A stretch of DNA of 27,991 nt, taken from assembly GCA_902470095.1 (NCBI GenBank), contig CABRFG010000025.1, positions 1 through 27,991 of the forward strand, in the 5' to 3' direction. The DNA is from an uncultured Collinsella sp. GTDB taxonomy: Bacteria; Actinomycetota; Coriobacteriia; Coriobacteriales; Coriobacteriaceae. This document shows, in pieces, positions 1-7,078 of the stretch (its first letter is position 1; every line of letters starts with the position of its first letter). The notes under the pieces are model-generated. The model ran no database searches and was not told the DNA's origin. It saw only the letters and a program-made list of their open reading frames with translations. The translations under genes and the position numbers were made by a program.

Positions 1-318
1 CAGGATAGCGCCGTCCATCTGAGCAGCACCGGAGATCATGTTCTTGACGTAGTCAGCGTGGCCCGGGCAGTCAACGTGAGCGTAGTGACGGGCAGCAGTC
101 TCGTACTCGACGTGGGAGACGGAGATCGTAATGCCGCGCTCGCGCTCCTCGGGAGCCTTGTCGATGTTCTCGAACGCAGTGAAGTCAGCCTTGCAGCCCT
201 CGGTCTCGGAGAGAACCTTGGTGATGGCAGCGGTCAGCGTGGTCTTGCCGTGGTCGACGTGACCAATGGTGCCGATGTTAACATGCGGCTTAGTGCGCTC
301 AAACTTCTCTTTGGCCAT
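1..318 (-). CDS. tuf: Elongation factor Tu, N-terminal part (runs off the window)
   Basis: This is the GTPase that brings aminoacyl-tRNA to the ribosome. The minus strand gives 106 codons starting MAKEKFERTKPHVNIGTIGH. The P-loop GHVDHGKT and the DCPGH motif of switch II are both present, as expected for the G domain; the rest of the roughly 395-residue protein lies outside the window. A strong GAGGAGGG ribosome binding site sits at 323-330, a few bases before the ATG at 318. No separate promoter is evident between tRNA-Met and this gene, so it is probably read from the promoter at 725-754 together with the three tRNAs. Identification is secure. Confidence 0.97.
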   Translation of the reverse strand, partial: MAKEKFERTKPHVNIGTIGHVDHGKTTLTAAITKVLSETEGCKADFTAFENIDKAPEERERGITISVSHVEYETAARHYAHVDCPGHADYVKNMISGAAQMDGAIL

Positions 319-374
319 AAAGCCCTCCTCTTAACAGGTCGTCCCCGGACGGGACTTTGCCTTTATACCATAGT

Positions 375-401
375 GGCCTCTCAACATACTATTGAGAAGC
401 C
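375..401 (-). other. Hairpin between tRNA-Met and tuf
   Basis: The arms GGCCTCTCAA (375-384) and TTGAGAAGCC (392-401) pair around a 7-nt loop with one wobble or mismatch. It has no U-run on the minus strand, so it is not an evident terminator. It lies just after the 3' CCA of tRNA-Met and ahead of the tuf leader. A role in processing the tRNA-tuf transcript is an inference. Confidence 0.4.
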
Positions 402-414
402 ACCGTGTTACCTA

Positions 415-491
415 TGGTAGCGGTGACTGGATTCGAACCAGTGACGCCACGGGTATGAACCGTGTGCTCTAACCAACTGAGCTACACCGCC
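415..491 (-). tRNA. tRNA-Met (anticodon CAT), CCA encoded
   Basis: The minus strand folds as a cloverleaf. The acceptor stem is GGCGGTG with CACCGCT, followed by A and an encoded CCA (415-417). The anticodon stem CACGG/CCGTG encloses the loop TTCATAC, giving anticodon CAT. The T-arm GGTTCGAATCC is present. The 5' end does not look like the usual initiator form, so elongator Met is likely. An Ile2 tRNA with modified CAT cannot be fully excluded from sequence alone. Confidence 0.93.
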
Positions 492-494
492 GGA

Positions 495-570
495 TGGAGC
501 CTGCAACCAGACTTGAACTGGTGACCTCTTCGTTACCAACGAAGTGCTCTACCGACTGAGCTATACAGGC
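495..570 (-). tRNA. tRNA-Thr (anticodon GGT), CCA encoded
   Basis: The acceptor stem GCCTGTA pairs with TGCAGGC including one wobble, followed by T and an encoded CCA at 495-497. The anticodon stem CTTCG/CGAAG encloses TTGGTAA, giving anticodon GGT. The D-arm AGCTCAGTCGGTAGAGC and T-arm GGTTCAAGTCT are standard. It sits 3 bases upstream of tRNA-Met in the same transcript. Confidence 0.95.
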
Positions 571-580
571 ACTTGACGGG

Positions 581-662
581 TGGGAGCTATAGGATTCGAA
601 CCTATGTAGGCAGAGCCAACGGGTTTACAGCCCGTCCCCATTAACCACTCGGGCAAACTCCC
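581..662 (-). tRNA. tRNA-Tyr (anticodon GTA), CCA not encoded
   Basis: The acceptor stem GGGAGTT pairs with AGCTCCC, followed by discriminator A. The anticodon stem ACGGG/CCCGT encloses CTGTAAA, giving anticodon GTA. A long variable arm typical of bacterial tRNA-Tyr accounts for the 82 nt. The bases after the discriminator read CCC instead of CCA, unlike the other three tRNAs in the window, so the CCA end must be repaired by the CCA-adding enzyme. It is first in the Tyr-Thr-Met-tuf unit. Confidence 0.94.
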
Positions 663-724
663 AATCGTTCAAGTATCCGCAGGTCCTTTGGTCTTTTGGA
701 CCGCCGCCCCCGCGAACGAAGAAG

Positions 725-754
725 ATAATACGATGCCACCTTGGGGGCTGTCAA
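725..754 (-). promoter_or_regulatory. Strong sigma70-type promoter for the tRNA-tuf unit
   Basis: On the minus strand a consensus -35 TTGACA (749-754) is followed by an 18-bp spacer and -10 TATTAT (725-730). Transcription would start near 718, about 55 nt before tRNA-Tyr. A near-consensus promoter is what a stable-RNA and translation-factor operon would be expected to carry. Confidence 0.85.
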
Positions 755-969
755 CGAAAACCTCTAGATACACGGGGCCGGGCGTATCTATATGCTTTTG
801 ACCTGCGGTTTTGCTGAGTTTGGATATGAAGGGAGGTGGATTTGCATTTGGCGGTGACATTTCCCGAGGGAACACTTTGTCATGGTGGAGTACTCCGTCA
901 GGAACGAACTTCGATAACGGCCCTCTTGCACTATTACATAGGTCACGATCGGGCTTCCACGACACGATC
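755..969. other. Intergenic stretch without a supportable gene
   Basis: No convincing gene is seen between the tRNA promoter and the repeats at 970. A weak inverted repeat pairs AGATAC near 766 with GTATCT near 783, and a short palindrome TTCCCGAGGGAA lies at 861-872. The one open frame crossing this stretch (minus) also covers the tRNA promoter and has no family-like sequence. Confidence 0.4.
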
Positions 970-1033
970 GAGCGTGGATAATCTCCCACTTTTAGCGCGA
1001 CCCTAAGGCCAAAGCGGCAGATTATCCACGCTC
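970..1033. repeat. 13-bp perfect inverted repeat around a 38-nt loop
   Basis: GAGCGTGGATAAT (970-982) is the exact reverse complement of ATTATCCACGCTC (1021-1033). The right arm is also the first part of the 30-bp repeat at 1021-1050. The core TTATCCACG is one base from the E. coli DnaA-box consensus TTATCCACA, but the conservation beyond nine bases points to a dispersed repeat. Confidence 0.7.
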
Positions 1034-1050
1034 ATTCTCCAGGCGGGAGA
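1021..1050 (+). repeat. 30-bp dispersed repeat, copy A (left of the sugar cassette)
   Basis: It consists of ATTATCCACGCTC followed by a small stem TTCTCC-N5-GGAGAA. Copy B at 5072-5101 matches at 27 of 30 positions in the same orientation. The two copies lie on either side of the rpiR-bgl-PTS cassette. Confidence 0.75.
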
Positions 1051-1065
1051 ACTAAAGAGCCGCAA

Positions 1066-1899
1066 CTACTCGGGCCAGGCCAAAGTAGACCCATAGAGCG
1101 GCTCCCCCTTGGTGCAGGGGTAGCGACTCAAGTAACACGACGATAGCAAGTCGAAGAAATAAGTCATGGCGTATTTCGAATAAACGCCGAGTCGGTCAAT
1201 TCCGTTTCCCGCATTACCAAGACGATATACACGGTCAAAAGACCTCGATTTGTCATCGTTGCTAAACGCAGTAATTAGAATCTTCCTGCCCGAACGGCAA
1301 TCAAGATACTCACGCGCCTGTGACACAAATAGCCCGGAGACCGATACGAGAATTATCAATGACTGCGAAGCGTCTCCCATGTTTTTCAATTCCGCGACGT
1401 TAGCCCCAGCAACTATGCGAACTATCTTGCCCGCATAAAACATTTCCTGCTGAAATCGTACGAGATTGGCGCTCACATTATTGGTGCACCAGATTTCAAC
1501 GTTTTTATGGCCATCAATTTCGTCGGCAAGGTGCTTAATAGCGATATCGGACACGCCGCTTTCGACCTCAGCGAACATCTCGATCATGCGAACGTCGAGC
1601 TCTGCCCTGTACTCCTCGTAGCCAAATTCCTCCTCTCGATGGCTTAAGTCGCTTGGAAAGACTGATTGAGTAAATGATTCTTTCAAATCGCTAAGAGACT
1701 GGTAGCCCAAGCGATTGCAGAAACGACGAACAGCAGAACGGGTCACGAATGCATCGCGGGTTATTGCTGCAACATTGATTTCGCTCGAACGCCTAATGTG
1801 AGTGATGAGATATCGAGCGATGGCGGCATCGTTTGACCCAAACTCGCTGTTGATGATGGAGCTAATGCGATTGAGCACATCGAAGTCATTGATATTCAC
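1066..1899 (-). CDS. MurR/RpiR-family transcriptional regulator
   Basis: This is a predicted sugar-phosphate-responsive regulator with an N-terminal HTH (about residues 30-70, around the VTRSAVRRFCNRLGY segment) and a C-terminal SIS-type sugar-phosphate domain (about 115-250, with the LIILVSVSG stretch). It is divergent from the glucosidase-PTS operon, so control of that operon by a phosphorylated glucoside is the natural reading. I prefer the GTG start at 1899 because AGAGGA lies 5 bases before it. An ATG at 1938 in the same frame would add 13 residues but has no ribosome binding site. The gene is richer in A+T than the operon at 7-12 kb, compatible with an acquired cassette. The exact ligand is unknown. 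Confidence 0.88.
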   Translation of the reverse strand: MNINDFDVLNRISSIINSEFGSNDAAIARYLITHIRRSSEINVAAITRDAFVTRSAVRRFCNRLGYQSLSDLKESFTQSVFPSDLSHREEEFGYEEYRAELDVRMIEMFAEVESGVSDIAIKHLADEIDGHKNVEIWCTNNVSANLVRFQQEMFYAGKIVRIVAGANVAELKNMGDASQSLIILVSVSGLFVSQAREYLDCRSGRKILITAFSNDDKSRSFDRVYRLGNAGNGIDRLGVYSKYAMTYFFDLLSSCYLSRYPCTKGEPLYGSTLAWPE

Positions 1900-1941
1900 G
1901 TGATTCCTCTTTCCGCTCTCCTCGAAATCATGGTTCATTTA

Positions 1942-1979
1942 TTGAATCAAACAGCTTTGGTCGTTCTCCTATGATTCAA
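1942..1979. promoter_or_regulatory. Candidate RpiR operator in the divergent intergenic region
   Basis: TTGAATCA (1942-1949) and TGATTCAA (1972-1979) form a perfect 8-bp inverted repeat 22 bp apart, between the divergent regulator and glucosidase genes. A near copy, TTGAATGA, lies at 2029-2036. No convincing -35/-10 pair was found for either gene. Binding by the adjacent RpiR protein is an inference. Confidence 0.45.
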
Positions 1980-2050
1980 ATCAGTTGACGTCATCTTAAT
2001 CGTAATTCCGTCACACGTATCCACCGTGTTGAATGATGGAAAGGGGATTC

Positions 2051-3469
2051 ATGGGCAACGTGAACAACATGCCGTTTCTCTGGGGTTCCGCCACGGCGTC
2101 TTATCAGTGCGAGGGTGCCTGGAACGAAGACGGCAAAGGCCTTGGCGAGTGGGATTTCTTTAGCCACACAAGCAATAAGAACATCAACCATGTTGACGGT
2201 GATGTATCTTGCGACTTCTACCATCGCTATGAAGAAGATATCCGCATGATGAAAGAAGGCGGACAAAACACCTATCGCTTCTCTCTTTCATGGAGTCGAA
2301 TCATCCCCACGGGTATCGGCGAAGTGAATGAAGAGGGTATCGATTTTTATAATCGGGTTATTGATTGCTGCCTCGAAAATGGCATAGAGCCCAACGTTAC
2401 GCTGTTCCATTACGATCTGCCATTCACGCTTGCTTGCAAAGGCGGATGGCTGAACAATGACATGGCAGAGTGGTTCTGCAAATACGCCAAGATTTGCTTT
2501 GAGCGCTTTGGAGACCGCGTCAAAATCTGGGCTACCGTTAACGAGCCGCATTTCTACAGCTACTGCGTAAACATGTTGGGCAACTATCCCCCCAATCGAT
2601 CGCTCGACGTTCAGTCGTACATGCAGTTTCAATACAACCTGATGCGCGCAAGCGCACTCGCAGTCCGAGCATATCGTCAAATGGGCTACGACGGCATCAT
2701 CGGCGCCGTCCACGATGGCGGCGTTGTCGAACTCGACCCGGCAACCGAGCACCCTGATGACGTATTTCGATACGCAGACTTTTTCGCCAATCGCATGATT
2801 CTGGCACCAGCGCTTCAGGGTCAACTGCCGCCAGAAATGGACGAAATCCTTGAAAAACTTGGCGTCTCGCTCTATCGATCCCCAAATGACGTAGAAGAAT
2901 TCAGAGACGGTAAAGTCGATTTTATTGGACTCAACGTGTATTGCCGAGAGTATGTAACCGACTGGCACGGCGGAGAGCTTGCCGTTTCGGCAAACAACAA
3001 GGGCGGTGCAAGCAAAAAGGTCGAAGGAAAATGCATCGCGCCCTTGTTCGAAAGCGCCCGCGACAACAATGTCCCCCGAAATAAATGGGGTCGCGAAATA
3101 CTCCCGAGCTGCATGTATTCAACAATCATGGATATCCACGAGCGCTATGACGCGCCCCGTATCTTTATTACGGAAAACGGTCATGGCGCCTACGAGCAAC
3201 CAGACGCAGACGGAATGATCCACGATGATGACCGCATCGAGCTTCTGGGCCAGTTCATCGAGCACATGATGAGGGCTAAGCGCGACGGCGCGCGCGTTGA
3301 GGGCTACTACCTCTGGTCGACGATGGATCTGTATAGCTGGATCAACGGCTACGAAAAACGATACGGACTTGTCCATATCGACTTCGAGAACAATCTGGAG
3401 CGCACCCCCAAAAAAAGCTGGTATTGGTACCGAGACCTTATCTCGAAGTATCAGGAGCAGGAAGGTTAG
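2051..3469 (+). CDS. 6-phospho-beta-glucosidase (glycoside hydrolase family 1)
   Basis: This enzyme should hydrolyse phosphorylated beta-glucosides imported by the PTS encoded just downstream. The 472-residue length fits GH1. The acid/base motif VNEP has Glu at about 165 and the nucleophile motif TENG has Glu at about 375. Near the C terminus, where non-phospho GH1 enzymes have a Glu in NFEW, this protein has LYSW; Ser, Lys and Tyr then follow at offsets 0, 7 and 9, the pattern known for binding the 6-phosphate. I chose the ATG at 2051 because AAGGGG lies just before it; an ATG at 2033 lacks such a site. The substrate aglycone or sugar is not deducible. Confidence 0.92.
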   Translation: MGNVNNMPFLWGSATASYQCEGAWNEDGKGLGEWDFFSHTSNKNINHVDGDVSCDFYHRYEEDIRMMKEGGQNTYRFSLSWSRIIPTGIGEVNEEGIDFYNRVIDCCLENGIEPNVTLFHYDLPFTLACKGGWLNNDMAEWFCKYAKICFERFGDRVKIWATVNEPHFYSYCVNMLGNYPPNRSLDVQSYMQFQYNLMRASALAVRAYRQMGYDGIIGAVHDGGVVELDPATEHPDDVFRYADFFANRMILAPALQGQLPPEMDEILEKLGVSLYRSPNDVEEFRDGKVDFIGLNVYCREYVTDWHGGELAVSANNKGGASKKVEGKCIAPLFESARDNNVPRNKWGREILPSCMYSTIMDIHERYDAPRIFITENGHGAYEQPDADGMIHDDDRIELLGQFIEHMMRAKRDGARVEGYYLWSTMDLYSWINGYEKRYGLVHIDFENNLERTPKKSWYWYRDLISKYQEQEG

Positions 3470-3478
3470 GAGAAAGAG

Positions 3479-4879
3479 ATGAAATATCAGGCAATGTCCG
3501 AAACAGTCCTAAAGGCTGTTGGCGGCAAAGAGAACATTACATCGGTAACTCATTGTGCGACGCGCCTTCGCATCGACGCACGAGACACCTCGACCATCGA
3601 TCTCCAGCTCGCCAAATCGGCCGATCAGGCGCTCGGGGCAGTAGTCAGCGGTGGCCAGCTTCAGGTGATCATCGGCCCCAACGTCACCGAGGCCTACAAC
3701 GACTTCCTCGATTTCACTGGAATCGAAGTCGGCGGCGGCACGGTTGCCGACGATGCCCAAACCGCCAAGGATCTTGCAGAGGGCATCAAAAGCGGCAACA
3801 CTGCCATGAGCCTGGTTGAGAAATTCGGAAATGTCTCCGCACAGGTATTCATGCCCATCGTCCCAGCGCTCATCGTTGGTGGACTCATTCTTTCGATTAA
3901 GAATCTCCTGGTCAATTATTGTGGATTGAGCACCGATAGCGGAACTGCCCAGGTTCTGCTGGCGATCTTCAGCGCCTCATTTAGCTTCCTGCCCGTTTAC
4001 CTTGGCTATCAGCTCGCTGCCGTCATGAAGATGCAGCCTATCATGGGCGCGCTGCTGGGCGCAATCATGATTAGCTCGTCTATTAGCGGTGCTGAGGGCC
4101 TCGACTTTCTTGGCATCCCCATCCCGACGAATGACTACTCGAGCACGGTGGTGCCAATCGTACTGGGCGTTGTGTTCATGTACTTTGTTGATCGCGGTCT
4201 TCAGAAAATCATCCCCGACGTTACCAAACTGTTCTTGAAGCCGCTGCTCACCATGTTCATCGTCGTGCCTGTTGAGCTGATTATCCTCGGCCCCGCCGGC
4301 AGCATGATGGGCTACGCGCTGAGTGATGCCGTCACGTGGCTCATGGATAACGTGGCATTTATCGCTACTCCAATCCTTGCAGCCCTTAACCCCTATTTTG
4401 TCATGCTCGGTCTTGATAAGGCCTACATTGCGATCGAAGTTACAAGCCTGGCGCAGCTCGGCTGGGCGCCCATCATCTTCGGCTTCATCTCAAACCTCTG
4501 CATTGGCGGCACGAGTCTCGCCTTGGCAACTGCCATGAAGGGAAACAAGGAGAAGAGGGGTATGGTCACCACGGTTGCCGTCACCGCACTCTGTGGCGTA
4601 ACCGAGCCCGCGTTCTACGGCTGCCTCATCGAGCGTCCCCGCCTGCTTGTCGGCACGGCAATCGGCGCGCTCTGCGCTGGACTCCCTGCAGGCATCTTTG
4701 TTCTGAAAGAATATGTTGCGGGAGCATGCCCCGGCCTTCTTTCGGCACTCATCTTTATCGCTCCCGATGGGTCCATGGGCAACTTCGTGCTGGCATGCGT
4801 TGTCGCCATCATCGCCATCGTCGTCTCCTTCATCGCTGCACGCGTGATCATCAAGAAGAACCCCAGCTATATTGAGTAG
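3479..4879 (+). CDS. PTS beta-glucoside-type transporter subunit EIIBC
   Basis: This membrane permease phosphorylates its sugar during import. The EIIB domain (about 1-85) has the phospho-accepting Cys26 in THCATRLR. The EIIC domain (about 105-460) is strongly hydrophobic and carries the family GVTEPA motif at about 373-378. There is no EIIA domain at the C terminus and none encoded nearby, so phosphate must come from an EIIA elsewhere in the genome. The start lies 9 nt after the glucosidase stop, with AGGAG at the junction, so the two genes form an operon. The sugar is probably a beta-glucoside, given its partner enzyme. Confidence 0.92.
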   Translation: MKYQAMSETVLKAVGGKENITSVTHCATRLRIDARDTSTIDLQLAKSADQALGAVVSGGQLQVIIGPNVTEAYNDFLDFTGIEVGGGTVADDAQTAKDLAEGIKSGNTAMSLVEKFGNVSAQVFMPIVPALIVGGLILSIKNLLVNYCGLSTDSGTAQVLLAIFSASFSFLPVYLGYQLAAVMKMQPIMGALLGAIMISSSISGAEGLDFLGIPIPTNDYSSTVVPIVLGVVFMYFVDRGLQKIIPDVTKLFLKPLLTMFIVVPVELIILGPAGSMMGYALSDAVTWLMDNVAFIATPILAALNPYFVMLGLDKAYIAIEVTSLAQLGWAPIIFGFISNLCIGGTSLALATAMKGNKEKRGMVTTVAVTALCGVTEPAFYGCLIERPRLLVGTAIGALCAGLPAGIFVLKEYVAGACPGLLSALIFIAPDGSMGNFVLACVVAIIAIVVSFIAARVIIKKNPSYIE

Positions 4880-4980
4880 ATGCCCGCTGTTTGCATTGGG
4901 GACATCCTCGGCAGACAATTAGCAAGAACCCAAGAAGTCCCTTAGGAGCTCGATTAATCCATTCGGATTCCTGAGGCACA

Positions 4981-5019
4981 AACGACCCCGATTCCACAAT
5001 GAAATCGGGGTCGTTGTTT
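4981..5019 (+). terminator. Intrinsic terminator after the PTS operon
   Basis: A 13-bp perfect stem, AACGACCCCGATT (4981-4993) with AATCGGGGTCGTT (5003-5015), has a 9-nt loop and is followed by GTTTC. It lies about 100 bp after the EIIBC stop. Confidence 0.85.
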
Positions 5020-5071
5020 CTAAAGCCGTCGATAGACAATCGGTGTTTACCTTAGCTCCCTATCCAAGTTA

Positions 5072-5101
5072 ATTATCCACGCTCGTTCTCCGGTCGGGAG
5101 A
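5072..5101 (+). repeat. 30-bp dispersed repeat, copy B (right of the sugar cassette)
   Basis: It matches copy A (1021-1050) at 27 of 30 positions, including the ATTATCCACGCTC core and the small TTCTCC/GGGAGA stem. A partial third copy, ATCCACGCTCGAG, follows at 5126-5138. Confidence 0.75.
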
Positions 5102-5164
5102 TTTTCTTCGCTCGCGTGTCCAGAAATCCACGCTCGAGCAGGACATCCAGGTCCGCACCCGCCC

Positions 5165-5305
5165 TTGTCTAAATCTGTAACAGCAAGAGGCCTATTCCGC
5201 TTCTACATGTTGCAGATCAAGATATTCCTAAAACACCCTAAGTTTCATCTCAATCTGTAACGGTTAGATGCCAAATATCGGTCTTGGTGTTACAGATTTA
5301 GACAA
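5165..5305. repeat. 141-bp element with 18-bp perfect terminal inverted repeats
   Basis: TTGTCTAAATCTGTAACA (5165-5182) is the exact reverse complement of TGTTACAGATTTAGACAA (5288-5305), with 105 bp between. A third copy of AATCTGTAAC lies inside at 5252-5261. The interior is A+T-rich and has no open frame. The form resembles a miniature inverted-repeat element, but I see no flanking target duplication. A regulatory array built on AATCTGTAAC is the main alternative. Confidence 0.6.
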
Positions 5306-5361
5306 ACTGGAGGACAAGACAAACCAAAAACGGGATGGGCGCTAACCCGATGGCGCACCAC

Positions 5362-5402
5362 CTAAATAGAAACGGGCCCTGTCCCACAAGGAACAAAGCC
5401 CG
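5362..5402 (-). terminator. Intrinsic terminator after tRNA-Thr(TGT)
   Basis: On the minus strand a 13-bp stem, CGGGCTTTGTTCC with GGGACAGGGCCCG (wobbles included), encloses a 4-nt loop and is followed by TTTCTATTT. It begins 9 nt after the tRNA 3' end. Confidence 0.85.
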
Positions 5403-5411
5403 AAACTTTCA

Positions 5412-5486
5412 TGGAGCCAGTGACAGGAATCGAACCTGCAACCCACTGATTACAAATCAGTTGCGCTACCGTTGCGCCACACTGGC
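5412..5486 (-). tRNA. tRNA-Thr (anticodon TGT), CCA encoded
   Basis: The acceptor stem GCCAGTG pairs with CACTGGC, followed by T and an encoded CCA (5412-5414). The anticodon stem CTGAT/ATCAG encloses TTGTAAT, giving anticodon TGT. It is a single-gene unit with its own promoter (5559-5588) and terminator. With the GGT tRNA at 495 the window carries two threonine isoacceptors. Confidence 0.95.
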
Positions 5487-5558
5487 ACACTTGGCGCTTT
5501 CGCGCGAAGCCTGTTAAGAATAAAGGAATTGCGGACGGGGCGCAACAGGCCACACGGC

Positions 5559-5588
5559 GTTATACAAATATGCAAAATCCAGCAACAA
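5559..5588 (-). promoter_or_regulatory. Promoter for tRNA-Thr(TGT)
   Basis: On the minus strand -35 TTGTTG (5583-5588), an 18-bp spacer and -10 TATAAC (5559-5564) lie about 70 bp upstream of the mature tRNA 5' end. The fit to consensus is fair and the position is suitable. Confidence 0.55.
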
Positions 5589-5647
5589 CAGGTACCAGGC
5601 CCGTTCATTTCTGTCGGTTCATCCTCAATCTCAAAACCATTCGTCAT

Positions 5648-5692
5648 AACGAATAGTTTTAATTACAATTGCTATATATAAAACTATTCGTT
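5648..5692 (+). promoter_or_regulatory. Extended -10 promoter enclosed by a 13-bp inverted repeat
   Basis: AACGAATAGTTTT (5648-5660) and AAAACTATTCGTT (5680-5692) are exact reverse complements around 19 bp. The interval holds an extended -10, TG-C-TATATA (5670-5678). A further ATTCGT at 5639-5644 pairs with the ACGAAT at 5649-5654. A repressor bound here would cover the promoter. The natural candidate is the HTH of the kinase encoded from 5711, which would make the gene self-regulating; that step is an inference. Confidence 0.65.
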
Positions 5693-5710
5693 CTGGCGAA
5701 GGGTTTCGCG

Positions 5711-7051
5711 ATGCTTACTACCAAGGAAGCCGCCGAGCTGCTCGGCATCACTCCGCGCAGGGTGCAAGAGCTCATAAAAAACGGAGCACTTGAGGCCCGC
5801 AAGGCTTCTGGTGTATGGCTCATCGACAAAGACAGCGTCGACACGCGACTCCGTTCCGTGACCAAAACGGGGGGACGGCCTCGTCGTGGGCATGGGAAAA
5901 GCGAGATCGCATTTACCCTCATGAACCGCACGCACGAAGTCGCCCAGCTGGTCTACAGCACATCGCGAAAAGACTTTACCCACATCGGTGCCGACATCGA
6001 TTACGCCCACGCCCCTATTGGAGTATTTGGCCCTAATGGCCCCATATCACTCGACTCCTTCCGCACCTGGTGGCGCGGCCGCGGTATCCCGCTCGCACGC
6101 ATTGGGCTAGCCTCCCTGCTTGCAGAAGCCGCAGTCGATGTTCCCGATGAACTCGTCCAGCGAAATCTCGGCCTCTCCCTATCCGACCAGTATTGGATTA
6201 GACCCCAAGACTCCGGTCTCGCGTGGGAAGATATCAATTTCTTCAATAATGCTTTTGATGACGTCTCGCTAACCATTGCACCCTTCGCCCCGGAGGGTAA
6301 GGCAGCCGCCGCAAAGCCCGACAACACCTCGGACGGCAATCTTCAAAAGTACTGGACGTGCGAGGGCGGGCGTCGAATCCTGCATAAGGCAGGAGCGCAC
6401 CTGAACCAGGAACCTTATAACGAGCTGGTGGCGACCGCGCTCCACCGTCGCATCCTAAACGCCTGCGATTATGTGCCTTACTCGCTCGAGGGCACGGGCA
6501 CTTCCGCCCTGAGCATATGCGATGTCTTCTTAACTGATGAAGAAGAGTATGTCCCAGCGTTCTATGTAAACCAGCACGCAAACGCAGATGAACGACTAAC
6601 CGACTACGAGCGATACGTAGCAAACTGCGAGGAGCTCGGGGTGGCAGGCGTCAAGGATGCCCTTGACCGCATGATCGTGTGCGACGACATCATCGCCAAC
6701 TACGATCGTCATTGGCGCAACTTCGGCCTCGTGCGAAACGTCAACTCACTGGTCTGCAGACCAGCCCCCATCTTCGATTCGGGCTCATCGCTCTGGTGCA
6801 ACATATCTCTAGAGGAGCTTAGGGCAGGAGAGCACAGTTTTGCCAGCGCGCAGTTCCATTCAAGTCCCGCGAAACAAATGTTGCTTGTTGAGGATATGAA
6901 CTGGTTTGACGGGAACAAACTCGAAGGTTTTGTCGACGAGGCAATCGAGATTCTGTCTAAAAACGATGCCCTAGCAACGAGACTGCCTTATCTAAAAGAG
7001 GCGCTAACGTGGCGCCTCGAAAGAATGATCGACATCGCTGAATGGAGTTAG
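5711..7051 (+). CDS. HTH-fused HipA-like kinase (single-chain)
   Basis: The first 45 or so residues are an excisionase/MerR-like helix-turn-helix (LTTKEAAELLGITPRRVQEL). The remainder resembles HipA-fold Ser/Thr kinases: a candidate ATP-binding Lys at about 226 in RRILHKAG, a catalytic loop NYDRHWRNFG with Asp at about 332 and Asn at about 337, and a metal-binding DSG at about 356. The 446-residue chain thus joins DNA binding and kinase in one protein, with no separate HipB-type gene beside it. I chose ATG 5711 because GAAGGG lies 7 bases before it; an ATG at 5669 falls inside the promoter palindrome. Its substrate and whether it is toxic are unknown. It converges on the disA operon. Confidence 0.82.
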   Translation: MLTTKEAAELLGITPRRVQELIKNGALEARKASGVWLIDKDSVDTRLRSVTKTGGRPRRGHGKSEIAFTLMNRTHEVAQLVYSTSRKDFTHIGADIDYAHAPIGVFGPNGPISLDSFRTWWRGRGIPLARIGLASLLAEAAVDVPDELVQRNLGLSLSDQYWIRPQDSGLAWEDINFFNNAFDDVSLTIAPFAPEGKAAAAKPDNTSDGNLQKYWTCEGGRRILHKAGAHLNQEPYNELVATALHRRILNACDYVPYSLEGTGTSALSICDVFLTDEEEYVPAFYVNQHANADERLTDYERYVANCEELGVAGVKDALDRMIVCDDIIANYDRHWRNFGLVRNVNSLVCRPAPIFDSGSSLWCNISLEELRAGEHSFASAQFHSSPAKQMLLVEDMNWFDGNKLEGFVDEAIEILSKNDALATRLPYLKEALTWRLERMIDIAEWS

Positions 7052-7077
7052 CGAGGCAGCATTGCCCCGCCAACTCC
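7044..7077. terminator. Hairpin between convergent kinase and yacP-like genes
   Basis: GGAGTTAGCGAGGCA (7044-7058) and TGCCCCGCCAACTCC (7063-7077) form a 15-bp stem with a 4-nt loop. On the minus strand the two non-Watson-Crick positions become G-U pairs, so the stem is complete there. No U-run follows on either strand. It overlaps the kinase stop codon and probably marks both 3' ends. Confidence 0.5.
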
Positions 7078-7078
7078 C

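Noticed and set aside
669..989. 106-codon minus-strand frame before the tRNA genes
   Set aside because: It covers the consensus promoter at 725-754 and part of the inverted repeat, and lacks family-like sequence.
1021..5101. CRISPR-like array from the repeated 30-bp sequence
   Set aside because: Only two full copies exist, 4 kb apart, with no regular spacers and no cas genes nearby.
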